A stretch of 34,752 bases of DNA from Terriglobia bacterium (lineage in GTDB: Bacteria > Acidobacteriota > Terriglobia > Terriglobales > Acidobacteriaceae): positions 1-34,752 of the forward strand of contig JAIQFM010000026.1 of NCBI GenBank assembly GCA_020073285.1, written 5' to 3'. A model generated the notes under the pieces. It was not told the DNA's origin. It saw only the letters and a program-made list of their open reading frames with translations, and made no database searches. The first letter of the stretch is position 1. Every line of letters begins with the position of its first letter. Made by a program: the position numbers and the translations under genes. Shown piece by piece: positions 9,160 to 17,953 of the stretch.

Positions 9160-9831
9160 ATGCGTTGGGCGATTGTGGTTTTGCTGCTGAGCGTAGTGGC
9201 GGCAGCGCAGCAGGCGGAGGAGGTGCGCGAATCGAGTACGGACGGCTCCCGCCACGCCGCCATCACCGTCCCGGCCGGCACGCAGATTCCGCTCAAGCTG
9301 GCGCAGGGAATTTCCACCAAGAGCGCCAAGGTGGGTGACGCGGTGTACGCCCAGACGGTGTTTCCGATCACCTCGAACGATCGCATCGTGATTCCCGCCG
9401 GAACCTACGTGCAAGGTCGGATCAGCGACATCAAGCGCCCGGGACGGGTGAAGGGCCGCGCCGAGTTCCTGATGCACTTCACCACCATGATCTTTCACAG
9501 CGGCTACACCGTCATGCTGCCGGGCGCGGTGGAGAACCTGCCCGGGTCTGAGAAGCAGACGGTCAGAGACGGGGAAGGGACGATTCAGCAGGACGGCACC
9601 AAGGGGAAGGACGCGGGCACGGTCGCCAAGACTGCCGGTGAAGGCGCGGTGGTGGGCGCGATCGTGGACCGCGGCGTCAAGGGTGCGGGAATTGGCGGAG
9701 CGGCTGGCGCTGTCGTCGGTCTGGCCTCCGTGCTGCTGACGCGCGGACCCGACGTCCATCTGCCGCCGGGAACCAGCGTGCAGATCGTGCTGGAACGGCC
9801 GTTGTCGCTTGATGGAAGCAAGATTCGATAG
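9160..9831 (+). CDS. Exported glycine-zipper protein, function unknown
   Basis: The start at ATG 9160 is set by GGAGG at 9148-9152 and gives a signal peptide (MRWAIVVLLLSVVAAAQQ). The mature part of about 200 residues has a beta-rich N-terminal domain (VPAGTQIPLKLAQGISTKSA, IPAGTYVQGRISDIKRPGRV). A glycine/alanine-rich hydrophobic stretch follows near residues 165-200 (GVKGAGIGGAAGAVVGLASV), and the end (PPGTSVQIVLERPLSL) resembles the start of the domain. The same order appears in the minus-strand gene at 11946-12620, so the two are paralogues. The glycine zipper suggests membrane association or oligomerisation. No catalytic motif is visible. Confidence 0.8.
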   Translation: MRWAIVVLLLSVVAAAQQAEEVRESSTDGSRHAAITVPAGTQIPLKLAQGISTKSAKVGDAVYAQTVFPITSNDRIVIPAGTYVQGRISDIKRPGRVKGRAEFLMHFTTMIFHSGYTVMLPGAVENLPGSEKQTVRDGEGTIQQDGTKGKDAGTVAKTAGEGAVVGAIVDRGVKGAGIGGAAGAVVGLASVLLTRGPDVHLPPGTSVQIVLERPLSLDGSKIR

Positions 9832-9851
9832 GGCGGCGCCAGTGGTTATGG

Positions 9852-9981
9852 TTGATTTACGAATTGACGAAATTACGAATTGACGAATTGTGAGGCGCGT
9901 CGAGATTTTCGTGTGGTGACAATTCTTCAATTCTTCAATCCGACAATTCGTAAAATTCCGCTGACCACTGACCACTTCCTC
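9852..9981. repeat. Two-arm octad array plus short heptad pair
   Basis: Left arm: ACGAATTG, ACGAAATT, ACGAATTG, ACGAATTG (9859-9890). Right arm: ACAATTCT, TCAATTCT, TCAATCCG, ACAATTCG (9919-9950), the inverted word. CTGACCA twice (9961-9974) follows in a 7-bp period. It lies between the glycine-zipper gene and the sigma-like gene. Confidence 0.85.
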
Positions 9982-10055
9982 CCATTCGCGGCGTGATGGA
10001 ATCCGTTCGACTGGTCATCCTCGTGGCGGCCGCAGGCCTTTGCTAGACTCCAGCC

Positions 10056-10868
10056 GTGGCCGTCCGCACCATCTTTTCCATGGCCGAGGATTGCGCCCGG
10101 GGTGAGCGCCGGGGATGGCAGGAGTTTGTCCGCGACTACGCTCCGCTGGCGCGCACACTGCTGAACCATTACTTCCCCACGCTGTCGCCGGAGGTCGAGA
10201 CGCACGTCACGGCGGTGTTTCAGCGCGCCCGTGCCAATGACAATGCCTGGTTCGGCCAGCTCAAATTCCAGAATGAGCGCGAATTCATGATGACCTTCCG
10301 CGAGCTGGTCTTCGCTTACGGACGCGAGGTGGCGCGCGTGCCGGCGCCGGAGCTTTCGCTGGATCAGGTGCGCTCCATCATGAAGGACCTGCCGGTGGTG
10401 GAGCGCGAGGTGCTGTGGTTGTTCATCAAGGGCTACGACGCGGCGCGCATCGGCGCCATGATCATGAACAGCGAAGCCACGGCGCAGGCCGCCAAGGCGG
10501 TCGCGAACGAGCGCTTGCAGCAGGCGCTGCCCTCGGCCACCGCCGACGCCTACAACATCTCGGCGCGCGTGCTGATTGCGGAAGCGGAGAAAACCGGCGG
10601 CGACGCCTGCCTGCCGCTGAGGACCTTCAACAACCTGGTGAACGGGCAGTTGTCGTGGCGCGAACGCGAGTTGGCCGAGCAGCATATCCGCGACTGCTTC
10701 CGCTGCCTTGACCGCTACACGTCGTTTCTGGAGATGATTCGCCTGCGTAAGGACGCCCAGCCGCTGGGCGAGGCTGGTATCGCGCCCATCCTGTCGCAGT
10801 TGAACCTGCCGGTGGAAAAGGGTCGTGGAATATTTTCAAAGCTGTTTGCGGGCGGAAAAAAGAAGTAA
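10056..10868 (+). CDS. Sigma-70-like protein with C-terminal zinc-finger anti-sigma (zf-HC2) module
   Basis: The 270 residues start at GTG; ATG 10080 is an alternative that removes 8 residues. Residues about 20-95 resemble sigma region 2 (WQEFVRDYAPLARTLLNHYF). Residues about 100-158 resemble region 4 (LPVVEREVLWLFIKGYDAAR, then an NERLQQAL helix). The C-terminal part has C185, then H210-x3-C214-x2-C217 in an AEQHIRDCFRCLDRY context, the signature of putative zinc-finger anti-sigma domains. Having both in one chain suggests self-control, or a protein no longer used as an ordinary sigma. No separate anti-sigma gene is adjacent. The sigma assignment is moderately sure; the zinc motif is clear. 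Confidence 0.7.
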   Translation: MAVRTIFSMAEDCARGERRGWQEFVRDYAPLARTLLNHYFPTLSPEVETHVTAVFQRARANDNAWFGQLKFQNEREFMMTFRELVFAYGREVARVPAPELSLDQVRSIMKDLPVVEREVLWLFIKGYDAARIGAMIMNSEATAQAAKAVANERLQQALPSATADAYNISARVLIAEAEKTGGDACLPLRTFNNLVNGQLSWRERELAEQHIRDCFRCLDRYTSFLEMIRLRKDAQPLGEAGIAPILSQLNLPVEKGRGIFSKLFAGGKKK

Positions 10869-10986
10869 AACCAGGAGAAAACTTCCTTCGAGACAGCATC
10901 CCCGTACGCGGAATTTCATCGGTTAACCGGTTGCCTCAAAATTGGGGTCCACTCCAGTCCACTGCAACCCGTGCTTATCTTCTTTA

Positions 10987-11014
10987 TTTCTTAATTCTGA
11001 CTTCTTAATTCTTA
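10987..11014. repeat. Heptad array (ATTCTTA type)
   Basis: In-register 7-mers TTTCTTA, ATTCTGA, CTTCTTA, ATTCTTA. The TAA stop codon of the SIMPL gene on the minus strand (11012-11014) is the end of the last copy. Confidence 0.65.
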
Positions 11015-11737
11015 CTTGAGGGAAAACACCGCGCTCACCCGCGCCGTCACCGTAATTTTCTGCGCGGAAAATTCCTCCGTGGGGGTGGCGACCGGCTGTG
11101 CCTGCGCGGCCATAGCGGCGCGTGGCATGGGCGCATTCAGGAAGCGCACCGGTTCCACCGTATCGACCGAAGCGTAGCTCAATTCTCCCAGCGCACGTCC
11201 GCCGGCTTTGGCCACCGCTGCGGCTTCGGCACGCGCGCGCTGGAAGGCGTCTTCCACGGCGCGCAGCTTGGCCGCGTCAATGTCCTGCAGCGTGTAGCTG
11301 AGGTTGACGTTTTCATTGAATTCCTCCGCCCCAAGCTGCTGCACGATCGGTCCCACCTTGGTGAAGTCCTTCAGCTTCAGGCTGACGCTGTTGCTGACGC
11401 GGAACCCGATGACGCGGCGCTTGGGGTTCTTCCAGTCGTACACCGGCTGCAGCGAGAAGAAGCCGATCTCCGCCAACTTGGGGTCCACGCCGTTGGTTCT
11501 CATGATCTGGCGGACCTGCTCGCTTTCCTGCGCGGCGCGATCGTAGGCGGCGCGCGGCGAGTTTTCCTGGGCGGAGATGTTGAACTGAATCAGCGCGGTG
11601 TCGGGCGTCGATTCGAACTTGCCCTCGGCGCCTACGTAGACCGTGTTGGGCTGTGCCGTCACGGAGGGCACGTTTTGCGCGACGGCGGCGCACGCGAACA
11701 GCGTGAGTGCTAGAACAACTGGCGATACCGGTTTCAT
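11012..11737 (-). CDS. SIMPL-domain (DUF541) exported protein
   Basis: The protein has 241 residues. The start at 11737 gives a signal peptide (MKPVSPVVLALTLFACAAVA) and follows an AGGAAGG ribosome-binding site. The mature protein has the SIMPL/DUF541 pattern: a VYVGAEGKFESTPDTALIQF strand pair, an AxxxAxxxxxQIM helix, and the GFRVSNSVSLKLKDFTKVG strand. A later helix is rich in RARAEAAAVAKAGGRALGE, and the end is ITVTARVSAVFSL. Family members are periplasmic or outer-membrane oligomers, some linked to oxidative stress (E. coli YggE). The role here is unknown. The neighbouring minus-strand gene is an exported glycine-zipper protein 208 bp upstream. Confidence 0.9.
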   Translation of the reverse strand: MKPVSPVVLALTLFACAAVAQNVPSVTAQPNTVYVGAEGKFESTPDTALIQFNISAQENSPRAAYDRAAQESEQVRQIMRTNGVDPKLAEIGFFSLQPVYDWKNPKRRVIGFRVSNSVSLKLKDFTKVGPIVQQLGAEEFNENVNLSYTLQDIDAAKLRAVEDAFQRARAEAAAVAKAGGRALGELSYASVDTVEPVRFLNAPMPRAAMAAQAQPVATPTEEFSAQKITVTARVSAVFSLK

Positions 11738-11815
11738 GGTGACCCTTCCTGAACCTCCGATCATAGAACGCGGAAACTCAGGAATCTTGCAGTATCTCCG
11801 GGGGAGGAGCAACTG

Positions 11816-11887
11816 GCGCTGGTAGCCGGCAGCACTGGCAGCTCTGTTTGCTGCCAACTACCAACTACGAACTACCAGCTGCCGCTT
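11816..11887. repeat. Two-arm heptad array (GCCAACT / ACCAGCT)
   Basis: Right arm 7-mers: GCCAACT, ACCAACT, ACGAACT, ACCAGCT, GCCGCTT (11853-11887). A more diverged inverted arm with GCTGG, TAGCCGG and GGCAGCT lies at 11816-11843. It sits between the two exported-protein genes on the minus strand. Confidence 0.7.
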
Positions 11888-11945
11888 GGCTCGGGGTCCA
11901 GCTCGCCGTGTGAGACCAGGGCAGCAGCCGGATCCCAGACATAAA

Positions 11946-12620
11946 CTAGCGCGGGACCTGCAGCGGGCGGTCGAGCCGCAACTCGAGCTGCTGGCCCTTG
12001 TTGAGCCTCAAGTCGCGATCGGTGAGCAGGCCCGCGGTTCCACCGAGCGCGCCACCGGCAGCGGCGCCGATGAGTGCACCGTGCGCTCCGGCGGCCACGG
12101 CTCCGGCGGTTGCGCCAATGGCAGCGCCGGCCACCGTGCCTTCAATCACGCGCTGCTTGCTCGTGCCCTTCTTCTCGACCTCGCCTTCCTCGCCGGTAGC
12201 CTTCGCGCCGTGCTCGCCGGGAACATCGCTGACGGTCGCCGCCAGCGGACGCCAGCCGTGACGTGTTTCGATCTCGTCGAAGCTGAGCAGCATGCTGCCG
12301 TGCAGGCCGCGGTTGATGGAGCTGACGTGCCCGTGAATCTTCCTCCCGAAGGGAATGGTGGAGCCGTCAGGGGCGGTGAGGTCCTCGCCCAGCTTGGCGG
12401 TGAACCGCTTTCCCGGCTTCAGCCTTGTCGTGTCGAGCGTGTCATCCAGCCTGACGACGAAGCGCGTCCCTTCGGGAATCGTGTTGTTCGCGTAGGCTGG
12501 ATTTGGGTTCGGGTTGTTGCCGTAACCCGCGTTTTGATCCTTGATGGAAGATTGCGCCCAGAGCGGCAAACCCGCGAGCGCCAGAGCCAAGACAGCGGTC
12601 CACAGGGCCGTCCGTTTCAT
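11946..12620 (-). CDS. Exported glycine-zipper protein, paralogue of 9160-9831
   Basis: The 224 residues begin with a signal peptide (MKRTALWTAVLALALAGLPLWAQ, cut near residue 22) behind an AAAGGGG ribosome-binding site. The N-terminal domain has IPEGTRFVVRLDDTLDTTRL and IPFGRKIHGHVSSI. The glycine/alanine zipper near residues 160-200 (VAGAAIGATAGAVAAGAHGA) is followed by LNKGQQLELRLDRPLQV. The order and several motifs match the protein at 9160-9831, so I read them as paralogues. Association with the outer membrane or assembly into rings is plausible, but nothing here proves a function. Confidence 0.8.
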   Translation of the reverse strand: MKRTALWTAVLALALAGLPLWAQSSIKDQNAGYGNNPNPNPAYANNTIPEGTRFVVRLDDTLDTTRLKPGKRFTAKLGEDLTAPDGSTIPFGRKIHGHVSSINRGLHGSMLLSFDEIETRHGWRPLAATVSDVPGEHGAKATGEEGEVEKKGTSKQRVIEGTVAGAAIGATAGAVAAGAHGALIGAAAGGALGGTAGLLTDRDLRLNKGQQLELRLDRPLQVPR

Positions 12621-12796
12621 AAAAACCCCTTTATTCCCGATTCGAAGCCTCTTGCCCGTGCGATGGGGCAGCGAAGCTGAAAGTGCTGCTCACATAAACC
12701 CGAATATCGGCTCGGGGACGCGGCCCAAAAGAAAAAAGTAGTGCCAAGAATGAGAGGCGTCCTGACGGAACGTGTGCGCCAGTCCTTCCCCTTCCC

Positions 12797-13894
12797 CTAC
12801 GCCTTCGTAGGCACCTTTTGCGAGTAGGTGAAGCGGTCGATCTGGTGGTCAATTTCCTTGCGCAGGTCGCGCCAGATGGATTCGGGAATAGAGAGGAAGA
12901 CTTTCACCACCTCGGGATCGAATTGCCGTCCCGACCAGCGCATGATCTCCTCGCGCGCCGCGGAAAACGTCTGCGCGGCGCGATACGGCCGGTCGGACAT
13001 GATGGCGTCCAGCGTGTCGGCGATGGAGAACAGCCGGGCGCCGAGCGGAATGTCGTTCCCCTTCAGCCCGCGCGGATAGCCGGTGCCATCCCATCTTTCC
13101 TGGTGGGAGTACACGATTTCGGCCGCCTCGGTGAGAAAGGGAATCTTGCGCAGCATCTGGTAGCCGCTATAGCAGTGCTCCTGCATACGCGTGATTTCTT
13201 CCTGGGTAAGCGCGCCGGGCTTGCGCAGGATGGAATCCGGGATGGCCATCTTGCCGATGTCGTGCAGGAAAGCGCCGCGCGCGATGACGCGGATCTTGTC
13301 TTGGGGCAAACCTATGCCATGCGCCATGGCGATGGTGAAGGCGGTCACGCGCTTGGAGTGGCCTTCGGTTTCGGCGTCCTTGAGGTCGAGCGCGTCGCCC
13401 AGCGCTTCCAGCGTGATGTCGTAGGAACGTTCCAGGTCCTGCATGGTCTGGCGCAACTGCTCGGTGCGGGCCGTGACCAAGGCTTCCAGGTTGGTCTGGT
13501 AGGCGCGGTTCTCCAGCTTGAGGCGGCGGTTCTCCAGGGCGCGACGCACGATGGCCTGCAGTTGTTCGCGCTCGAACGGCTTCAGCAAGTAATCGTAGGC
13601 GCCGTCGCGGATGGCCTTCAGGGCGACGGAAATATCGTGCACCGCGGTGACCATCACCACCGGCATGTCGGGGTATTTTTCCTTGGTGCGCTCCAGCAGG
13701 GCGATGCCGTCCATCTCCGCCATCATCAGATCGGACAGCATGAGATCGAATTGCTCGCCCGACTCCAGAATGGCGAGTGCCTCGATGCCGGAGCTGGCCT
13801 GCTGACAGCGGTAGCCCGCCATCATCAGCATGGAGTGCACAATCTCGCGGATCGCTTCTTCGTCGTCAACGATCAGGATTCGTTCAGCCGCCAT
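12797..13894 (-). CDS. Response regulator with HD-GYP output domain (probable c-di-GMP phosphodiesterase)
   Basis: This is a 365-residue cytoplasmic protein. The start at 13894 gives MAAERILIVDDEE, the usual beginning of a receiver domain. Receiver residues are D10/D11, phospho-acceptor D55 (SDLMMAEMDG), T83 and K105 (LLKPFE). A coiled linker (about 118-155) leads to the HD-GYP domain at about 160-350, with H211-D212-IGK and HQERWDGTGYPRGLKG around 264-279, all metal and signature residues intact. Members hydrolyse cyclic di-GMP. The gene is divergent from a large histidine kinase 144 bp away, which is its likely partner. Confidence 0.93.
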   Translation of the reverse strand: MAAERILIVDDEEAIREIVHSMLMMAGYRCQQASSGIEALAILESGEQFDLMLSDLMMAEMDGIALLERTKEKYPDMPVVMVTAVHDISVALKAIRDGAYDYLLKPFEREQLQAIVRRALENRRLKLENRAYQTNLEALVTARTEQLRQTMQDLERSYDITLEALGDALDLKDAETEGHSKRVTAFTIAMAHGIGLPQDKIRVIARGAFLHDIGKMAIPDSILRKPGALTQEEITRMQEHCYSGYQMLRKIPFLTEAAEIVYSHQERWDGTGYPRGLKGNDIPLGARLFSIADTLDAIMSDRPYRAAQTFSAAREEIMRWSGRQFDPEVVKVFLSIPESIWRDLRKEIDHQIDRFTYSQKVPTKA

Positions 13895-14038
13895 GATTGT
13901 TCCCGTGAGAAGCAGGTTCGGCGCATTGTACCCTGAGATCGTGCCCGTCGTGCCTTGAAAGACACCGCCGCTGGTGACAAATAGAGCAACGTCCCGCGGC
14001 GATTCCGTGCTATACAAACGCTCCTAAGGCCAATTTGC

Positions 14039-17000
14039 ATGGCCATGTGCCTGCTTCCGTCCATGAACCTGTCAGAACTCAGTGCTTTGTGGGACCAGAG
14101 TGGCCCCGCTCTCGAGTTGCTGGCCAATTGCTCCGGTGTCCTGATCCTGCTGGCGGCGAGCTTCCTCGTCTTCCGCACCTTCCGTGAACGCTATCTGCTG
14201 CCGTGGATCCTGGGCTGGTCTTGCTACCTGGTGTACCGGATGGCCACGGGCAGTTACCTGCTGCTGACGCCTCCTCATTGGCTGATCGCGGTTTCGCAAT
14301 GCGCGTTCGTCTGCGCCGTCGCGCTGTTCGTAGCCTCCATCCTTTGCTACATCGACAGGATGGATTTTCTGCTTCCGCTGGCGGTTACCGCCATGATCGC
14401 GGTGGCCGTGGCCGTCGTGCGCGCCATCTGGTGGCCCAATTCGGCGCTGCTGCTGCTGATCGTTCGCGGCCTCTACACGGTGATGGCGGCGGCCGGCGGC
14501 GTCGGACTGGCGGTGTACAGCCGCGGCCGTCGCCAGGTTGGGCCGTGGGTCATCATGGCCATGCTGCTCTTGCTGCACCTCGATCAGGACGCCACCAGCC
14601 CGCACTTCCTCTTCGGGATTGACCTGGCGATCGAACTGCTCCTCGGGCTCGGCATGCTGGCGGTTGTCCTGGACGACTCCAAGCAGCGGACCGACCGCCT
14701 CTCCGCGCTGAACGTGCTTTCCAGCGCGCTGGCTACGGCGCAGGAGCAAGGCTCGATGGTGCTGACCGCCCTGGAGCAGCTCAAGAATTCGACCGGAGCG
14801 CGCGCGGCATGGTTCCGAGTGCTGGAAGGCGATTACATGGTGCTGACGCGACACATCGACCTCTCGGAAAAATTCATCCGCCAGCGCCCGACCCTCGATG
14901 TCCGCACCGCCGACGGCGCGCGCATCGTGCAGCAGGGCGAGCCCACCATCATCCGGCTTGCCGCCTTGGAGCCGGACAACCGGCGCTTGGTGGGAGAGGA
15001 AGGTTTCAACCACATCCTTGTCATACCGGTAAGGGGCAAAACCTCCGTCATCGGCGCGATTGCTCTGGGCCAGGCACGCAGCCGTTCTTACATGCGCGAC
15101 GAGCTCGACTTCCTCACTTCCACCGGACACCAGGTCGGGCTGGCGCTGGAAAACCTGCGCCTGGTGGAAGAGATCACGCGTTCGCACCGGCAATGGATCA
15201 GCACCTTCGATTCCATCGAAGACATAGTGCTGGTGCACGACGCCGACTTTCGCATTCTGAAGCTCAATCGCGCCGTGCTGCAGCGGCTGGGTGATGGGGT
15301 CGGCGACGTGGTGTATCAGCGCTGCGACCAGGTGCTTCCGGGGGCGCCCACGCGATGGCGCCAATGCCCGTATTGCGAGCACCCCCGGGCCAACTTCGAT
15401 GAAGGGCCGGACCTTTGTTTTGGCGGGCTCTCGATGGTTTCCACCTCGTCCTACACCGAAGGCGGCGCGCTCCAGGGCACCATCCACGTTGTCCGCGATA
15501 CCACCGAGCGGCGCGCCGCCGAGGAGCGTTATCGGCTGTTGTTTGAGCAGGCGCAAGAAGGCGTGTTCGTCACCACGCCGGAGGGGCGGGTCATTGATTG
15601 CAATGATGCCTTCGTCCGCATGCTCGGCTATCAACGGCGCGAAGAGGTACTGGCGCTCGACCTTGCCCGCGACTTGTATCTCTCGAAGGCGCAACGGCAG
15701 GCATTCTGCGAAATCATGAACGAACGCGGTTTCGTCCGCAATTACGAGGTGGACCTGCGGCGGCGCGACGGTTCCGTCCTGAACGCGCTGGAACACAGCT
15801 TCGCCACCCGCGACGCATCCGGGAAAGTGGATCGCTTTCAGGGCTTCCTGCTGGACATTACCGAAAAGCGGCGCGCCGAAGATGAGATCCGGCGGCACAA
15901 CCGCGAACTGGGCGCGCTCAACGCCGTCGCCATGATTACCTCGCAGTCGTTCGACCTGGATGAAATCCTGAATACCGCGCTGCGACACGTTATGGAGTTG
16001 TTCAGCGCCGATGTTGGCAGCGTGTACCTGATGGACAAAGGCAACGTTCTCGATCGCCGCGCTTCCAAGGGGCATCGCAACCGGCTTGCTGCGACCCAGC
16101 TCGAGCTGGCGCCCGAATTCATGCAACAGCTTCGCCAATCGCGCCGCGAGGTGCTTACCCACGAGGACCTGGAACTGCTGCCCGAGGTTGTCGGCCGGTA
16201 CATTCGCAGTGAAGGTCTGCGCCGCTGGATCTGGGCGGTGATGTGGACCAACGATGCCGCGATGGGCGTGCTCAGCATCGCCAGTCGCGACGAGGAGCTC
16301 CATTTTAGCGAGACCGATCAGCGCCTCATGGTGGCCATCGCGCGCCAGTTGGCAATGACCATCGAAAAGGTTCGCCTCTACGAAGAGACCTGCCGCGCCT
16401 ACGACAACCTGCGCCGCACCCAGGAGCAATTGCTGCAGAGCGAGAAGATGTCGGCGATCGGGCAGTTGATCTCCGGCGTCGCCCACGAGATCAATAACCC
16501 GCTGACCGCGATCCTCGGTTACGCGCAACTGTTGGAGAACGAAGCGCTGGATGCACGCGCCCTCGATTTCGTCGCCAAGCTGTTCAAGCAGGCGCAGCGT
16601 ACCCAGCGGCTGGTCCAGAATCTTCTTTCCTTCGCCCGCCAGCGCAAGCCGGAGAAAAAGGAAGTGGACATCCGGAAGGTTCTCGACGACACGCTGGCGC
16701 TGCGCGATTACGACCTCACCCGGCACGACATCCACGTCGTGTGCGACTTGGAAGACAGCTTGCCGGCCGTCGTCGCCGACGCTCACCAGATCGAGCAGGT
16801 CTTCCTCAACATCATCAACAACGCCGTCGATGCCATGTTGGAGCGCACGCGCGGCGGTACCCTCTCCGTCCGCACCGGCCGCCAGAACGGGCACGTCTGC
16901 ATCGAGTTCCGCGACTCCGGCCCCGGCATTCGCGAGCCCCAGAAAGTATTCGACCCGTTCTACACTACCAAGCCGGTGGGCAAGGGAACCGGACTGGGTC

Positions 17001-17542
17001 TGAGCATCTGCTACGGCATTGTGAAGGAGCACGGCGGCGACATCGTGGCCCTGAACCACCCCGACGGCGGAGCGTTGTTCCGAGTCATGTTGCCGGCGAC
17101 TCAGTCGGTGCCGGCGCAGGCGCCGCGGAAAGTCCCGCCTCGCCTGCCGCCGTTGAGCGGCCGTATCCTGCTGGTGGACGAGGAAGCGGTGCTCGAGTTC
17201 GAGCGTGAAGCCCTAGCCGGCGCCGGCGCTGAGGTGGTCGCCGTTTCTGACGGCGATCAGGCCATCGAGCGTCTGCAGGCGGAAAAGTTCGACGCCATGC
17301 TTTTCGGCGTCAGCCTGCCTGGCCGGTGGACCGGCATTGACCTCTATCGCTGGGTGGCCGCCAATCTTCCCGGAGCGGAGAAGAGCGTCATTCTGGCGAC
17401 TTCCGAGATCAGAGACAGTCAGACGCGCTCTTTCCTCGCGCAGGCATGCATTCCATGCATCGTCAAGCCATTCCAGGTGGCTGACCTGATTGCGGTTACC
17501 CGTCCGCTGCTCACCCGGTCCCCGGGCTCGGCAGCCAACTGA
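14039..17542 (+). CDS. Hybrid sensor histidine kinase (TM-GAF-PAS-PAS-GAF-HisKA-HATPase-degenerate REC)
   Basis: This 1167-residue membrane sensor has several hydrophobic segments in residues about 25-215. A GAF region (about 225-375) follows, then two PAS domains (about 385-490 with a CPYC cysteine pair, and about 497-620 beginning YRLLFEQAQEGVFVTTPEGR), and a second GAF (about 627-790). HisKA has GVAHEINNPLTAILGYAQLL with H816. HATPase has the N box near 915 (NIINNAVDAML), DSGPGI, and GTGLGLSI near 980. The last 125 residues form a receiver starting at GRILLVDEE (about 1040). Its expected phospho-acceptor aspartate is glycine (FDAMLFGVSLPG, G1090), although the late lysine (IVKPF) is kept. 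Start choice among ATGs 14039, 14045 and 14063 is uncertain. Likely partner: the divergent HD-GYP regulator. Confidence 0.93.
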   Translation: MAMCLLPSMNLSELSALWDQSGPALELLANCSGVLILLAASFLVFRTFRERYLLPWILGWSCYLVYRMATGSYLLLTPPHWLIAVSQCAFVCAVALFVASILCYIDRMDFLLPLAVTAMIAVAVAVVRAIWWPNSALLLLIVRGLYTVMAAAGGVGLAVYSRGRRQVGPWVIMAMLLLLHLDQDATSPHFLFGIDLAIELLLGLGMLAVVLDDSKQRTDRLSALNVLSSALATAQEQGSMVLTALEQLKNSTGARAAWFRVLEGDYMVLTRHIDLSEKFIRQRPTLDVRTADGARIVQQGEPTIIRLAALEPDNRRLVGEEGFNHILVIPVRGKTSVIGAIALGQARSRSYMRDELDFLTSTGHQVGLALENLRLVEEITRSHRQWISTFDSIEDIVLVHDADFRILKLNRAVLQRLGDGVGDVVYQRCDQVLPGAPTRWRQCPYCEHPRANFDEGPDLCFGGLSMVSTSSYTEGGALQGTIHVVRDTTERRAAEERYRLLFEQAQEGVFVTTPEGRVIDCNDAFVRMLGYQRREEVLALDLARDLYLSKAQRQAFCEIMNERGFVRNYEVDLRRRDGSVLNALEHSFATRDASGKVDRFQGFLLDITEKRRAEDEIRRHNRELGALNAVAMITSQSFDLDEILNTALRHVMELFSADVGSVYLMDKGNVLDRRASKGHRNRLAATQLELAPEFMQQLRQSRREVLTHEDLELLPEVVGRYIRSEGLRRWIWAVMWTNDAAMGVLSIASRDEELHFSETDQRLMVAIARQLAMTIEKVRLYEETCRAYDNLRRTQEQLLQSEKMSAIGQLISGVAHEINNPLTAILGYAQLLENEALDARALDFVAKLFKQAQRTQRLVQNLLSFARQRKPEKKEVDIRKVLDDTLALRDYDLTRHDIHVVCDLEDSLPAVVADAHQIEQVFLNIINNAVDAMLERTRGGTLSVRTGRQNGHVCIEFRDSGPGIREPQKVFDPFYTTKPVGKGTGLGLSICYGIVKEHGGDIVALNHPDGGALFRVMLPATQSVPAQAPRKVPPRLPPLSGRILLVDEEAVLEFEREALAGAGAEVVAVSDGDQAIERLQAEKFDAMLFGVSLPGRWTGIDLYRWVAANLPGAEKSVILATSEIRDSQTRSFLAQACIPCIVKPFQVADLIAVTRPLLTRSPGSAAN

Positions 17543-17953
17543 GTCCTTTTTTCCACGTCCCCACGGAAATTCCTCGATCTCACCTCAAGATGTGTCTCAC
17601 GATGCCAACTTATGGCACCGCGGTTCTACCCGCGGTCGCGGCCTGCTGCCGTCCCGCCAGTGTGGGGAGGGCTATTCCGCCTCATCCTCAGCTCCATTTG
17701 GCATTGAAATGTAACGATTTGCGACATCGGCTGACCCCCATTAGCCGGGGGCTTCTTCCCTTGGGTATCGTGATTGCTCGCTTTATCGCTGTCCGGGGAC
17801 ACCAGTTTCCTGGGCAGCGGCTTCGCGGTTCCCATTTCAAGCATTTCCGGAGTGGCTGGAATGGCGTTGCAAGTGCAGTCGAATCGTTGTGTTTTGACGT
17901 GCAAGCAACGGATTGGATGCGACATCCCAAGCACTTAGCAGATGGGAGGCGAC
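17543..17953. other. Intergenic region with GC-rich palindromes, no gene seen
   Basis: This is 411 bp between the kinase and the ECF sigma gene. CCGCGG occurs twice 12 bp apart (17618-17623 and 17630-17635), and a CCCCC/GGGGG pair lies at 17735-17751. A GGAAT...GTC spacing near 17858-17882 faintly resembles an ECF-type promoter but is too weak to call. I find no convincing coding frame. Confidence 0.4.

Noticed and set aside
14072-17059. 995-codon open frame on the minus strand opposite the histidine kinase
   Set aside because: It lies wholly antisense to a gene with full domain signatures, and its translation is a low-complexity, His/Arg/Gly/Ala/Val-rich shadow with no recognisable motif. 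Long antisense frames are expected at this GC content.
17618-17635. Paired CCGCGG palindromes as a regulatory operator
   Set aside because: Such words are common at this GC content, and no promoter or regulator link is evident.
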